A DNA stretch of 64,000 nt from Rhodocyclaceae bacterium (GTDB lineage: Bacteria > Pseudomonadota > Gammaproteobacteria > Burkholderiales > Rhodocyclaceae). The position numbers were made by a program, and so were the translations under genes. Below are positions 1 to 8,333 of the stretch, piece by piece. Under the pieces are notes generated by a model. It was given only the letters and a program-made list of their open reading frames with translations. It did no database searches and had not been told where the DNA came from. Position 1 is the stretch's first letter; each line of letters begins with the position of its first letter. The stretch covers positions 1-64,000 of the forward strand of contig JAQTNA010000005.1 in NCBI GenBank assembly GCA_028714035.1, in the 5' to 3' direction.

Positions 1-48
1 GTTCTCGTCTGACAGCACCAACGCCGCCCGCCCACTTTTCCTCGCCAT
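1..48 (-). CDS. Start of a possible IS630-type transposase, cut by the window edge
   Basis: The minus strand from the ATG at 46-48 encodes 16 residues (MARKSGRAALVLSDEN) before the window ends. The run LVLSDE resembles the beginning of the N-terminal helix-turn-helix of IS630/Tc1 transposases, which usually comes just after a short basic stretch. Sixteen residues cannot prove a family, and the element's terminal repeat was not identified. The neighbouring accessory genes make an insertion sequence plausible here. Confidence 0.35.
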   Translation of the reverse strand, partial: MARKSGRAALVLSDEN

Positions 49-406
49 GATCACCCCCTATAGTTCCGGGGGCATCATGGCAAATATCACCTATATTGTA
101 AACGTATTACTGGAACGATCTACTAGGGATCGTGGTCAACGGCAGTTGACCGATCCACTCCGGCCGTTCCCCCTCAATAGCCCGATGGCCGGAGTGGCCG
201 ACGAGCGGGCCGGGTGACATCCAGTTCGAACGGCGGGTTCCGGATCAGTCAACTGTCGTTCGCACGCGCTGAAAATTTCCGGCCTGATGGCATTGTCACC
301 AGCAGCTTGGGTGCTTCCTGGGTACTTGAGTACCATGAGGCTCGTCTCTCAATTCCCATGTCCATTCCCTGATTCGCCCTGCGAGGACCATGGGTTTTGG
401 TTCCTA
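49..406. other. Non-coding stretch with nested inverted repeats
   Basis: No convincing gene. Two nested inverted repeats are visible: an outer 19-base pair of arms at 138-156 and 242-260 (17 of 19 match) and an inner perfect 11-base pair at 155-165 and 187-197. The 123-base unit could be a small non-autonomous mobile element, or the 3' hairpin region of hipA, which ends at 407. No flanking target-site duplication was seen. Confidence 0.4.
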
Positions 407-1747
407 TCACCTTGGCGCCATGGACTCCAACCGGCGGGCGGAATCCGTGAGGCCGGCGGCCACCGCGGAGAAAACTTCCTCCGGAAAATCCCCCGGCAAT
501 TGGCTGGCGACCCGTTCGATGACCGCCGGAGTGCGTTCCAACACGTCGGCGATGATAGTCTCCATGTCCGTGCCGAGACCGCAGAATCGGGCCGTGGCGT
601 TGAAATGGCGGCGCTGGATGTCCGCCAGCCGGTAGTGGCTGTTCTTCCCGCGCAAGGCCATGGCGAGCTTCAACTCCCGCCGATCCAGCTTGCCAGGGCC
701 GCTGCCGACCAGGGGCCAGGCGGAGAGCACGTCATAGAGTGGCGTCAGGCGATAGCGTCCGCCGGGAAGGAGGCTCAGGCTGAAATTCTTGGCGTGGCCA
801 TCCGTGGCTGCCAGCATCCAGAATAGCAACTGGGCGCGGAACAGCGTGACCAGATCTTCGTCCCGGTCTTGGGAACCCTGGAGGATACGCGCGATGGCGA
901 GAAGGCCGGGGCCGCCGTCGGACTCGTATTTCAGGGAAGCCGGGGTTCCCGTGGCCTGGCAGAAATCCTCCTGAGGCAGGCGTAACCACCAGGTGCCCGA
1001 GGAATGCAGCTTGCGATCAAAGCGTTCCACCACCAGTACCTTCTGTTCCCCGAAACGGCGGATTTCGCAGGGGGCGACGGCCAGGCCGTAAGCCGTGAGG
1101 ATCTGGGTGCATAGCCACTCGTTCTCGACGGAAGTACGCATGTCCGCTTGGCGATGGCCCACCAGGCCGAGAGGAAACTTGAAGATGTGCGTCGTCGGGG
1201 TGGCACCACGCGGCCGGCACCAGCGGCCTTCGTGCCACAGCAGGGCGGTCTTCTCCTGGGCACCGGCCAAGGAGATGCGAAAATCATCGGTTTCAAGCGC
1301 CTGGCCCGGCAGGGGCGAGGAGACGGCGGCCCGCAGCAACCGTTCGAGCGCTTCATCGTCCAGCGGCTCCGCCTCGATGGAAAACACGTTTTCCGGCGTC
1401 TGTCCCTCGGGCAGCAACTGGACCGCCCCCACGCAATCCCGGCCGATGGCTTCCAGGAGATCGAAAGCATCCTGCGCCCGCGTGTGGAAGCGCGATTGCA
1501 GGCGGCGTCGGATGGCCTCGCTGTCGGGCAGCAGGTTGTCGAAATAGAAGCCGATGTGCTCGCCCTTCAGCGGCAGGTTGTCCAGATTGAAAGGGAGCGA
1601 CAGCGACAGGGGGCGCCCCTCGGCGGACGCTACCCAGGCCGGGTCATACTGAAGTTCCATGGGTCCACGGGCCGGCAGGCGCCATTGGCCGACCCGTTGG
1701 CCGTTGGCCCAGATGTCCAGTGCCCGGCTGAGCGCTCGGCGTCCCAT
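407..1747 (-). CDS. hipA: HipA serine/threonine-protein kinase toxin
   Basis: A 446-residue toxin kinase, close to the usual 440 of HipA. The family phosphorylates glutamyl-tRNA synthetase or related targets and causes growth arrest. Visible are the N-terminal HipA-couple region (about 8-115), the phosphate-loop stretch RISLAGAQEKTALL whose Ser159 matches the autophosphorylated Ser of E. coli HipA, VERFDR at about 240, the catalytic DGHAKNFS at 316 and the metal-site LYDV at 337. It starts three bases after the hipB stop, so the two are co-transcribed. The N-terminus MGRRALSRALDIW fits other HipA starts. All key residues look intact, so an active toxin is expected. Confidence 0.93.
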   Translation of the reverse strand: MGRRALSRALDIWANGQRVGQWRLPARGPMELQYDPAWVASAEGRPLSLSLPFNLDNLPLKGEHIGFYFDNLLPDSEAIRRRLQSRFHTRAQDAFDLLEAIGRDCVGAVQLLPEGQTPENVFSIEAEPLDDEALERLLRAAVSSPLPGQALETDDFRISLAGAQEKTALLWHEGRWCRPRGATPTTHIFKFPLGLVGHRQADMRTSVENEWLCTQILTAYGLAVAPCEIRRFGEQKVLVVERFDRKLHSSGTWWLRLPQEDFCQATGTPASLKYESDGGPGLLAIARILQGSQDRDEDLVTLFRAQLLFWMLAATDGHAKNFSLSLLPGGRYRLTPLYDVLSAWPLVGSGPGKLDRRELKLAMALRGKNSHYRLADIQRRHFNATARFCGLGTDMETIIADVLERTPAVIERVASQLPGDFPEEVFSAVAAGLTDSARRLESMAPR

Positions 1748-1750
1748 GGC

Positions 1751-2023
1751 TTACCACTCCCCGGCGGCGGGTGGGCTGCCGGCCAGATTGCGGATGGCCT
1801 GGTCGTGGATGGTCAACTCCAGCCCCAGCACGTTGACCAGGGCAAGGAGGCGATCCAGCGTCAGCCGGTCCGGGTTTTCCTCCAACTCTGACAGCCGGTT
1901 CTGGCTGATGCCCAGCTTGGCGGCTACCGCCTGCTGGGAAAGTTTCAGCGCCCGGCGCCGGCTGGCCAGCACCTGGCCCACCTGGGCGGAAGTGGAGAGT
2001 ATCTGTGCCACGGCAAGCTCCAT
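1751..2023 (-). CDS. hipB: HipB antitoxin, XRE-type DNA-binding protein
   Basis: A 90-residue antitoxin that binds HipA and represses the operon. A Cro/C1-type helix-turn-helix spans roughly residues 17-70, with the recognition segment around LSQQAVAAKLGISQNRLSEL. It is first in the operon, directly upstream of hipA, as in E. coli. A promoter with a palindromic operator lies just upstream. The ATG at 2021-2023 is the first start after that promoter. Confidence 0.92.
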   Translation of the reverse strand: MELAVAQILSTSAQVGQVLASRRRALKLSQQAVAAKLGISQNRLSELEENPDRLTLDRLLALVNVLGLELTIHDQAIRNLAGSPPAAGEW

Positions 2024-2042
2024 CGGGAATGGCGATAAATGA

Positions 2043-2071
2043 ATAATATCGCTATGGACGATATATGTAAA
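2043..2071 (-). promoter_or_regulatory. hipBA promoter overlapping a HipB-type operator
   Basis: On the minus strand a -35 box TTTACA (2066-2071) and a -10 box TATTAT (2043-2048) are 17 bases apart. Between and over them lies the palindrome ATATCG-N7-CGATAT (2046-2064). E. coli HipB binds TATCC-N8-GGATA; the shape and spacing here are very similar, with the sequence changed to TATCG-N7-CGATA. Repression by HipB at this site is inferred. A separate 6-bp hairpin (2074-2079 with 2083-2088) lies just upstream. Confidence 0.7.
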
Positions 2072-2213
2072 CTATCGGCTTTGCCGATGAATGTGCCGGC
2101 GAGGGTATTCTCTGAGCGCTGCTGTACTCGGAGCCACGGATGATCCGAAATGCGCCACAAATGGGAGCTTTTGGCGCACGAAGCAGGGTGGCCCATGTGC
2201 CAGCATTGGCCCC

Positions 2214-2840
2214 ATGCCTAACCGATTTGCCCTTGCGATAGTCCTGCTCCTGTCCGCCCTCACCGTCGGTCTTCACGCCGAAGACCTGGGCACCATCGGG
2301 CCGACCTATGACATCGCCGAGCGTGACCTCATCGAGGTCATCACGGACCAGTTCCGCCGCATGGAAAAGACCGGCGAACTGGCCGGGATGCAGGAGGACT
2401 ACAAGCGCAAGGTGATCGGCGGCATCGAGCGCCCCAGGCCCGTACCGGGCATCCGCCCCACGGAAACCGCGCACACCTTCTTCATTGACCCGACCTGGAC
2501 GCTGGATCGGAACGTGGTCGACGGCAAGGGCAACGTCCTGTATCCCGCCGGCACGCGGATCAACCCTCTGGACTACGAGCGCCTGATCCAGGCGCTGCTC
2601 TTTTTCGATGGCCGGGACAAGAAGCAGATCGCTTTCGCCAGGCGCTTCATTGCCGAGTCCAAGATGCGCGTGAAGCCTATCCTCGTCGGAGGCGAGCCGA
2701 TGAAACTCATGCGGCAGTGGAAGCGGGAAGTTTTCTTCGACCAGGGCGGGGCGCTGTCGCGGCGCTTTTCCATCACCCAGGCGCCAGCCGTCGTCAGCCA
2801 GCAAAGGAGGCAACTTCGTGTTGATGAAATTCGGCCGTGA
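2214..2840 (+). CDS. traW: TraW, F-type conjugative pilus assembly protein
   Basis: A 208-residue periplasmic protein of the F-type mating-pair-formation machinery, which with TraU and TrbC helps pilus assembly. The start at 2214 gives a clean signal peptide (hydrophobic FALAIVLLLSALTVGLHA). The mature part has the TraW pattern LGTIGPTYDIAERDLIEVI near its start and the later FFDGRDKKQIAFARRF. It overlaps traU by 23 bases and supplies the traU ribosome-binding site. The genes that normally precede it (traC, trbI) are missing; hipB lies upstream on the other strand, so the operon is a fragment. Confidence 0.85.
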   Translation: MPNRFALAIVLLLSALTVGLHAEDLGTIGPTYDIAERDLIEVITDQFRRMEKTGELAGMQEDYKRKVIGGIERPRPVPGIRPTETAHTFFIDPTWTLDRNVVDGKGNVLYPAGTRINPLDYERLIQALLFFDGRDKKQIAFARRFIAESKMRVKPILVGGEPMKLMRQWKREVFFDQGGALSRRFSITQAPAVVSQQRRQLRVDEIRP

Positions 2841-3954
2841 CGTGAAAGTCGCGCCAGCGACTCTCGATGCTCCCCTCGCCCCTCGCGGGAGAGGGGTTGG
2901 GGGCGAGGGGGAGCGGACCGCGACTTTCAAAATCAGGGGCGAGCGCTTGCTCACGACAGTGAGGCTCCTCCTGGCATTCGGTGTGCTGTTCTCGGCCACC
3001 GCAAGCCTCGCCGCGACCTGCAAGGGCAAGTTCGCCAATCCGATCACGGACATCTGCTGGTCGTGCATGTTCCCCTTGCGTATCGGCGGCGCGACCCTGG
3101 CCTCGATGGATCAGGAAGATACGGCAAACCCCGGTGGGGTGGCGTGCGCGTGCGGCAATCCGCCGAAGATCGGTATCAAGGTCAGTTTCTGGGAACCCCT
3201 TCGCCGCGTGGATGTGTCGCGGCAGCCTTTCTGCATGGTGAGCCTGGGCGGCATCAAGATGGACCCAGGTTTCGATGCGCCGGCTCATGGACGTAGCACG
3301 CGGGATTCCCAGGATACGAGTTCCTTCTACCAGGTGCATTGGTACGTCGACCCGATCATCTACTACCTGCAAGCCGTGCTCGACAACAGTTGCCTGGAGA
3401 ACACCGGCTTCGATGTCGCGTATCTGACCGAGCTTGATCCGCTCTGGCATGACGACGAACTGACGCGGATTTTGAACCCGGAGGTTTACCTGTTCGGCAA
3501 CCTGCCGGCGCAGGCGGCCTGTGCTGCCGATTGTGTGACGGCCACGGCGGGGTTTCCGAACAACACCTTCTTCTGGTGCGCCGGATGCCAGGGCAGCCTC
3601 TACCCCATGAACGGCAACGTCCAGGCCCATGTGGGCGGCGTGCAGGCATCCAGCCTGGAACTGACGCGCATCATCGCCAAGATGCACCGCGAAGGCTTGA
3701 TGTGGTCCGCATCGGGCGATGGTGGCCTGTGTGGCTATTACATGCAGCCGATCATGGACAAGACCAGCTACAAGTACCACATGCTGTATCCGGTTCCGCA
3801 GACCCAGAAGATCGCCGGCAAGTGCTGCCAGCCCCTCGGGCGATCGACCCTCCTTTGGGGCGCTGGGCGGGAATTTCCCTTCGAGGGCGAGGACTTCGCG
3901 TACCAGGTCTTTCGCAAGCGCAACTGCTGCCAGGGTGTCGTGGGGGCGCCATGA
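2818..3954 (+). CDS. traU: TraU, conjugative pilus assembly protein with an inserted repeat near its N-terminus
   Basis: A 378-residue cysteine-rich periplasmic protein needed for F-type DNA transfer. The TraU core is clear: CKGKFANPITDICWSCMFP near 67, HWYVDPIIYYL, FWCAGCQGSLYPMNG and the late AGKCCQPLG. A strong AGGAGG seven bases upstream fixes the start at GTG 2818. Residues 9-37 are encoded by an 87-base palindromic repeat, so the signal peptide (hydrophobic core LLLAFGVLFSATASLA) begins only near residue 46. A GTG at 2959 would give a normal signal peptide but has no ribosome-binding site. The stop overlaps the trbC start (ATGA). Confidence 0.88.
   Translation: MLMKFGRDVKVAPATLDAPLAPRGRGVGGEGERTATFKIRGERLLTTVRLLLAFGVLFSATASLAATCKGKFANPITDICWSCMFPLRIGGATLASMDQEDTANPGGVACACGNPPKIGIKVSFWEPLRRVDVSRQPFCMVSLGGIKMDPGFDAPAHGRSTRDSQDTSSFYQVHWYVDPIIYYLQAVLDNSCLENTGFDVAYLTELDPLWHDDELTRILNPEVYLFGNLPAQAACAADCVTATAGFPNNTFFWCAGCQGSLYPMNGNVQAHVGGVQASSLELTRIIAKMHREGLMWSASGDGGLCGYYMQPIMDKTSYKYHMLYPVPQTQKIAGKCCQPLGRSTLLWGAGREFPFEGEDFAYQVFRKRNCCQGVVGAP
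2843..2929 (+). repeat. Two-hairpin palindromic element, copy 1, inside traU
   Basis: An 87-base element bounded by perfect 11-base inverted repeats TGAAAGTCGCG (2843-2853) and CGCGACTTTCA (2919-2929). Hairpin 1 is AGTCGC-GCCA-GCGACT (2847-2862); hairpin 2 pairs CCCCTC with GAGGGG. The length is 29 codons and contains no stop in the traU frame, so it is read as protein. Related copies lie at 14283, 25823, 45223, 59019 and 60510. Confidence 0.85.
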
Positions 3955-4736
3955 GAGCAAGGAATCATCCTCTGTGCGCAGGTTCGATTCCTGCGCTTCT
4001 CCTCCCCTTGTTCCTGGCGCTGGCGTCCTATCCAGCCTCGGCCCAGGAATCTTTCACCGGGGGTGGCACGAGTCCCGCGACTGCCGGGGTTGGCGCGGGG
4101 CGTCCATCGCTTCCGTCAGCAGAGGATATAACCAGGGCACAGTCCAGAGCGAGAGATGCCATGGGGCGGATATCGGAGCCGGCTCTGCTCAAACAGCGGT
4201 ACGGCGGCGCTGGTATTCCGAGTATCGAATCGGTACCCAAACCAGCGGTGCCCGCGCCGGACATCGCTGAGCTGGCGCAGAAATACAAGGCACTGGGACG
4301 CCCCCTGGCGCCAGGCAAGCACGGGCCGGATTTGTTGGTGATGGTGTCGCTGTCCATGCCCAGAGATGCGCTTGTACGCCTCGCCGACCAAGCCGAGCGT
4401 GCCGGCGCCGTTCTCGTTTTTCGCGGCCTCAAGGGCGACTCCATGAGGAAGATGGGAGAGGAAATCAAGGCCCTCGTCGGCGATCGCAATGTTTCGGCGG
4501 TCGTTCATCCACCGGCGTTTCAGCAATTCAGCATCAAGCGGGTGCCGGTGGTGGTCATCACCCGGCCGGACGCCGGCAGCGTGCTCGATAGCGGCTGCTC
4601 CAGGGCGGATACCTTCGTCAAGGTGTCCGGGGATGTTTCCCTTGATTACGCTCTGGAATACATCGAGCGTACGAGCCCGGCCTGGGCGGACGTGGCCAGG
4701 TCGTTTCGGAGCAAGATTATCCGGGGGATCAATTGA
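3951..4736 (+). CDS. trbC: TrbC, F-type conjugative pilus assembly protein
   Basis: A 261-residue periplasmic protein of the F-type transfer system (thioredoxin-like TrbC_Ftype family). An N-terminal export signal (IPALLLPLFLALASYPASA) is followed by a linker, then the TrbC domain from about residue 120 with LLVMVSLSMPRDALVRLADQ and GAVLVFRGLKGDSM, and a late VVVITRPDAG. It overlaps traU (ATGA at 3951) and the next gene (4736), so the set is translationally coupled. The signal-peptide coding region contains a perfect tRNA T-arm-like hairpin (3976-3996), discussed as a finding. Confidence 0.85.
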   Translation: MRARNHPLCAGSIPALLLPLFLALASYPASAQESFTGGGTSPATAGVGAGRPSLPSAEDITRAQSRARDAMGRISEPALLKQRYGGAGIPSIESVPKPAVPAPDIAELAQKYKALGRPLAPGKHGPDLLVMVSLSMPRDALVRLADQAERAGAVLVFRGLKGDSMRKMGEEIKALVGDRNVSAVVHPPAFQQFSIKRVPVVVITRPDAGSVLDSGCSRADTFVKVSGDVSLDYALEYIERTSPAWADVARSFRSKIIRGIN

Positions 4737-5839
4737 TGCGCCGCACGGCTTTCCTCGTCCTCTGGTGGGCGGCGGCGTGCCTCGCTGACCAGAATGGTGC
4801 CTTCCAGGATGGCAGCAACCTGGGCACCTCGGCCAAGCAGGGCGCGTTCTCCGGGATCGGCAGCGGCGCCGCGGCGGGAACGGTTCCCGCCTACGGCACC
4901 ACTCCAGCCGAGGCGCAGTTCTTCCAGGGTGGCCAAGGACAGGTGACGGGGCCGGGCACTGCGAAGGTGCAAGGCTGTGCGACAGCAGCGCCAGATGCCG
5001 ATGCCATCAAGCGCCAGGAATGCGCGGCGGTGAATTTTCTGGCCAATAACATTCAGGTGCGGCCCCAGATCACCATCACCAGGAACGACCCGATGATCCT
5101 GATGGCGAAAGCCAATCAGAACAACGCGGAGGTCTTTTTCCAGTCCCTTGGCCTCAGCGGCGGTACCGGCAACAGCACCCAGTGCACGACGAGTACGCAA
5201 ACGACTCCGGCGCAGTACACGACCCAAACCTGTTCTGTGCTCAAGGAAGTCGGCACCCAGCAATGCAGCATGGGGCGGGTGGTCAATATCGACACCGATG
5301 CGAATTTCCAGTGCGATCAGACGGTGACAGCCTATCAAACCTTGAAGTGCCGCCGCGGTAGCAGTGTCACGGTGGGATTTGGCCAATGTGCCCCTGGCGC
5401 GTGGCTGGGCAGGGCGGCGTTTGTTGATTGCAGTTGGTGCGTCGACCCCTACCTGGCCCTGAATGTCTATTGCGGTGGTGATGGGCACTCCTACGACGTG
5501 GAGCCCTATCGCTCCTACGACGGCGCGAATCGTTACGACTACAACTGGATCGGCTACCCGTGGAATGGGAGCTACGGCTTGTTCCATGTCGCGGTGGCGC
5601 CGGGGCAGTCCGTAACCGACTACTACGTCAGCAACCTGGGGTGGGGCTGCAACCTCTACGTCTATTACAGCGTGACTTGCGGTACCACCACCTGCACCCC
5701 CTCGGTACGCGATGTCAGCTCTGGGTGCAATGCGCAGAGCGGCTCCGGTACCGGCGTTCCGCTCCAGCTTCCGCTGACGAAGACAGTTTCCACCTGGGTG
5801 TCCGACCAGTGCCAGGCGTTGAAGACGCGTACGCAATGA
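4736..5839 (+). CDS. TraN N-terminal half as a separate protein
   Basis: A 367-residue exported cysteine-rich protein (signal peptide MRRTAFLVLWWAAACLA). The first third contains the pattern found at the start of full-length TraN: FQGGQG, then QECAAVNFLANNIQVRPQIT followed by a DPMI motif. Full-length TraN, the outer-membrane mating-pair stabiliser, normally continues into the cysteine-rich part that is here the next gene. The start at ATG 4736 overlaps the trbC stop, and its stop overlaps the next start (ATGA at 5836). I infer a natural two-gene split of traN; it could also be a paralogous partner. Confidence 0.7.
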   Translation: MRRTAFLVLWWAAACLADQNGAFQDGSNLGTSAKQGAFSGIGSGAAAGTVPAYGTTPAEAQFFQGGQGQVTGPGTAKVQGCATAAPDADAIKRQECAAVNFLANNIQVRPQITITRNDPMILMAKANQNNAEVFFQSLGLSGGTGNSTQCTTSTQTTPAQYTTQTCSVLKEVGTQQCSMGRVVNIDTDANFQCDQTVTAYQTLKCRRGSSVTVGFGQCAPGAWLGRAAFVDCSWCVDPYLALNVYCGGDGHSYDVEPYRSYDGANRYDYNWIGYPWNGSYGLFHVAVAPGQSVTDYYVSNLGWGCNLYVYYSVTCGTTTCTPSVRDVSSGCNAQSGSGTGVPLQLPLTKTVSTWVSDQCQALKTRTQ

Positions 5840-7443
5840 AGAAGCTTGTTGCTGTCTTCATTCTGTTGGCGCTCATCAAGGGCGTGTTCGCCAGGGATTG
5901 CCAGCTATCTGGGTCGGTTTGCGTCGACTCGACCCCAAGCAAGAACATCTCGGGTGTCACGGTCACTCTGGCGGAAGCAGGCGGGTGCTGGGAGTACGAG
6001 GACACCTACAGTTGCATCCAACCCAACGCCGTCAATTACTGCCAGCCCTTCATTACCGCTCAGCCGGCCTGCTGGCAGACCAACTCCCAATGCGTCCAGA
6101 CGGACACCACGTTTGGCACGGGTTGCATGAAATTCACTCAAACCTGGCGTTGTGGCAACCCCGGCACGGCGACGCCGGCCAACACCCTCCGTCTGGCCGA
6201 CACCTATACCCTGGTGTCGAGCAACTATGACCCGTCGCCGTGCGCCTCTCTTGCTGGAAATGCAAACTGCACTCTCGCATCGAGCACCTGCACGTCCACA
6301 ATTCCGGCTTCCCCCTTGCCGGCAGGCGTTAACCCAACCCAGGCAGCCCCGGACGGCTGCTACCAGACGACGAATACCTACGCCTGCCTGACCGGCCGCT
6401 CTGACACGTCCGAGTGCAATGGGTACGCCTCGAACCCGAATTGCGCGTTGCAATCATCAAGCTGCACGGATCAAACCCTTGGGCAATGCACCTTCGAGCA
6501 GAGAACCTACCGTTGCATGAGCACGCCTGCCCAGACCAGCACGGTGACGGATTGCTCGGGCCAGCAGTTCTGCCAGGGAGGCAACTGCTTCAACAAGGGC
6601 TCGCCGAACGACCCTGACTTTGCGCGATCCATGGCACTCATGGAGGCAGCACGGGAGGCCGGCACCTATGGCTCGGAAACGGAGGTGTTTCGCGGATCGG
6701 ATGCCCGCTGCCGCATCAAGCTGTTCGGCCTGGCGAACTGCTGCAAGACGAGCGGGGGCGGAGGCGGTTTCTCCAACGCCGCATTGATCGGCGCCGCCAT
6801 GAAAGTCGGCGGGCAGGCCTTGGATGCGGGTTCTGGCTACGTCTACGATGCCCTCTACGACGCGCCAACCCTGCAAAAGGGTCTGGGCGCCATTCTCGGT
6901 GTCACGGGCGCGGATGGATTGTTCAATCCCTCGTTCGGCTTTTATGGATTTTCGTTCCAGTTCTCGTTCAGCCAAGGATTCGTCTTCACCGGCTTCGATC
7001 CCTATTCCTTGGCACTCCAGATCGGCATCATGATCCTCCAGGATCTGATGTCATGCGACCAGAGTGAGCAGATCCTGGCGATGCGTCGCGGCCAGAATTT
7101 GTGCCATGAGGTTGGCACCTACTGTTCTCAGGAGTTGAAGCTCCTGTTCGTGAAAATTTGTCTCGAACATACCAAGTCGTATTGCTGCTACAACAGCCGG
7201 TTGGCGCGAATCATCAACGAGCAGGGCAGGATGCAGCTTGGCAAGGCGTGGGGTGCGGCGGAAAGCCCGAACTGTTCCGGCTTCACCCAGGCGGAATTCG
7301 CCGCCCTGGACTTCTCCAGAATTGACCTGTCGGAATTCACGGCCGAGATCATGGCCAATATCCAGTTACCGAATGTGGGGACGATGAGCCAGCAAACCCA
7401 ATCGTCGGTCCAGCAGAAGGTGCAGAGTTACTACCAGAGGTGA
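5836..7443 (+). CDS. traN: TraN C-terminal half, mating-pair stabilisation protein
   Basis: A 535-residue exported protein (signal peptide MKKLVAVFILLALIKGVFA) with many paired cysteines. It has the typical TraN segment in which a short acidic domain leads to FGLANCCKTSGGGGGF, followed by a hydrophobic region and a C-terminal cysteine cluster (SCDQSEQILAMRRGQNLCHE and SYCCYNSRLARIINEQGR). In the F system TraN sits in the outer membrane and contacts the recipient surface. Having its own signal peptide means both TraN halves are exported separately. traF, traH and traG, which usually follow, are absent. Confidence 0.85.
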   Translation: MKKLVAVFILLALIKGVFARDCQLSGSVCVDSTPSKNISGVTVTLAEAGGCWEYEDTYSCIQPNAVNYCQPFITAQPACWQTNSQCVQTDTTFGTGCMKFTQTWRCGNPGTATPANTLRLADTYTLVSSNYDPSPCASLAGNANCTLASSTCTSTIPASPLPAGVNPTQAAPDGCYQTTNTYACLTGRSDTSECNGYASNPNCALQSSSCTDQTLGQCTFEQRTYRCMSTPAQTSTVTDCSGQQFCQGGNCFNKGSPNDPDFARSMALMEAAREAGTYGSETEVFRGSDARCRIKLFGLANCCKTSGGGGGFSNAALIGAAMKVGGQALDAGSGYVYDALYDAPTLQKGLGAILGVTGADGLFNPSFGFYGFSFQFSFSQGFVFTGFDPYSLALQIGIMILQDLMSCDQSEQILAMRRGQNLCHEVGTYCSQELKLLFVKICLEHTKSYCCYNSRLARIINEQGRMQLGKAWGAAESPNCSGFTQAEFAALDFSRIDLSEFTAEIMANIQLPNVGTMSQQTQSSVQQKVQSYYQR

Positions 7444-7450
7444 GCACAGT

Positions 7451-7894
7451 ATGAGAGCCAGAGAGCCGAAGTCACCCCGGAGGCAAACCCGATGTGCGAA
7501 CCTCGTCGCGCTGACACTCCTGGCCGCGGCGCCAAGCCTTCGAGCCGCCGCCGAATACCCCAGCCTCAAGCCGCTCCTCATGGAAGCCCTGGACGCTCGT
7601 GGCGGCGCGGCCAATGGTGTCCTGGTGGGGCCGATAGCGGACAAGTTCAGCAACACCACCGGATCGGCGGCGCCGGTCGTGGTGGAAGTAACGACCCTCA
7701 AGAGCTTCAGGCAGGAGGGCTGCAAGCGCCTCAACGTGCGCCTGAAACAGGCGAATGTGCCAACCAAGGAGGGGAAACTGACTGAGTTCGGCGTCGACTA
7801 CGGCGTCAACCTCTGTCGTGACGGAAGTTCCCCGACCGAGGGCATGGATCTTGAGAAAGTAGGGAAGGTTCTTAAGCGACAGCGCGCGGACTAA
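7451..7894 (+). CDS. Secreted protein of unknown function linked to the tra genes
   Basis: I do not recognise this 147-residue protein. It begins with a basic stretch and a hydrophobic segment (ANLVALTLLAAAPSLRA) that looks like a signal peptide; the mature part is small and has two cysteines (EGCKRLNVRL and NLCRDGS), which could form a disulphide. It follows traN by seven bases and uses a GAGGTGAG ribosome-binding site at the traN end, so it belongs to the transfer operon. A decayed second copy of its C-terminal half lies at 8821-8957. Confidence 0.7.
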   Translation: MRAREPKSPRRQTRCANLVALTLLAAAPSLRAAAEYPSLKPLLMEALDARGGAANGVLVGPIADKFSNTTGSAAPVVVEVTTLKSFRQEGCKRLNVRLKQANVPTKEGKLTEFGVDYGVNLCRDGSSPTEGMDLEKVGKVLKRQRAD

Positions 7895-8036
7895 ACAGCC
7901 ATGAGCGCGTGCCTTGGAAGGCTTGCCAAGCCAGCGCGATTGCGGAAGTGTTGATGGTAAGTTTGCTCATGCTTTCCCGCTCCTGTAGGCTTTGGTCCAT
8001 TGGTCGTGCTCGGCGGCGCAGCACATGGCCCAGGGG

Positions 8037-8333
8037 CTACTGGTTGGCAGGGTGCTCGGTTATAAACTGGCGCAGGGCGGAGTCAATACGGGTCTGCCAG
8101 CCTTGCCCAGACGCCTTGAAGTGCTCCACAACTTCATGTGACAGGCGGATGTTGATGCGCTCTTTCGGGTGCTCTGCGCGGGGGCGGCCACGGGGCTTCA
8201 ACATTTCGCCGGCAACTTTTGCGCCGAAAATCCCAGGTAAAACCTCACTCGCGGGCCTCGCATTCGCGAAATCGTCAGCCGTCCATTCGGGGTTTTCTTC
8301 GTCAACCAGTTCAGGATCAGGTCTTCTGTTCAT
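8037..8333 (-). CDS. brnA: BrnA antitoxin, ribbon-helix-helix protein
   Basis: A 98-residue antitoxin. The C-terminal part carries the BrnA pattern KERINIRLSHEVVEHFKASG followed by GWQTRIDSALRQFI, a ribbon-helix-helix DNA-binding fold that dimerises and represses the operon. The N-terminal half is acidic and would wrap the toxin. It starts inside the end of brnT (17-base overlap), the usual brnT-brnA order. Confidence 0.9.
   Translation of the reverse strand: MNRRPDPELVDEENPEWTADDFANARPASEVLPGIFGAKVAGEMLKPRGRPRAEHPKERINIRLSHEVVEHFKASGQGWQTRIDSALRQFITEHPANQ

Noticed and set aside
136..336. Small minus-strand frame in the nested inverted repeats
   Set aside because: Spans palindromic non-coding sequence, has no start signal and no recognisable features.
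3935..4010. Possible tRNA gene around the T-arm-like hairpin in trbC
   Set aside because: No matching acceptor, D-arm or anticodon arm upstream, and the region encodes the TraU end and TrbC signal peptide.
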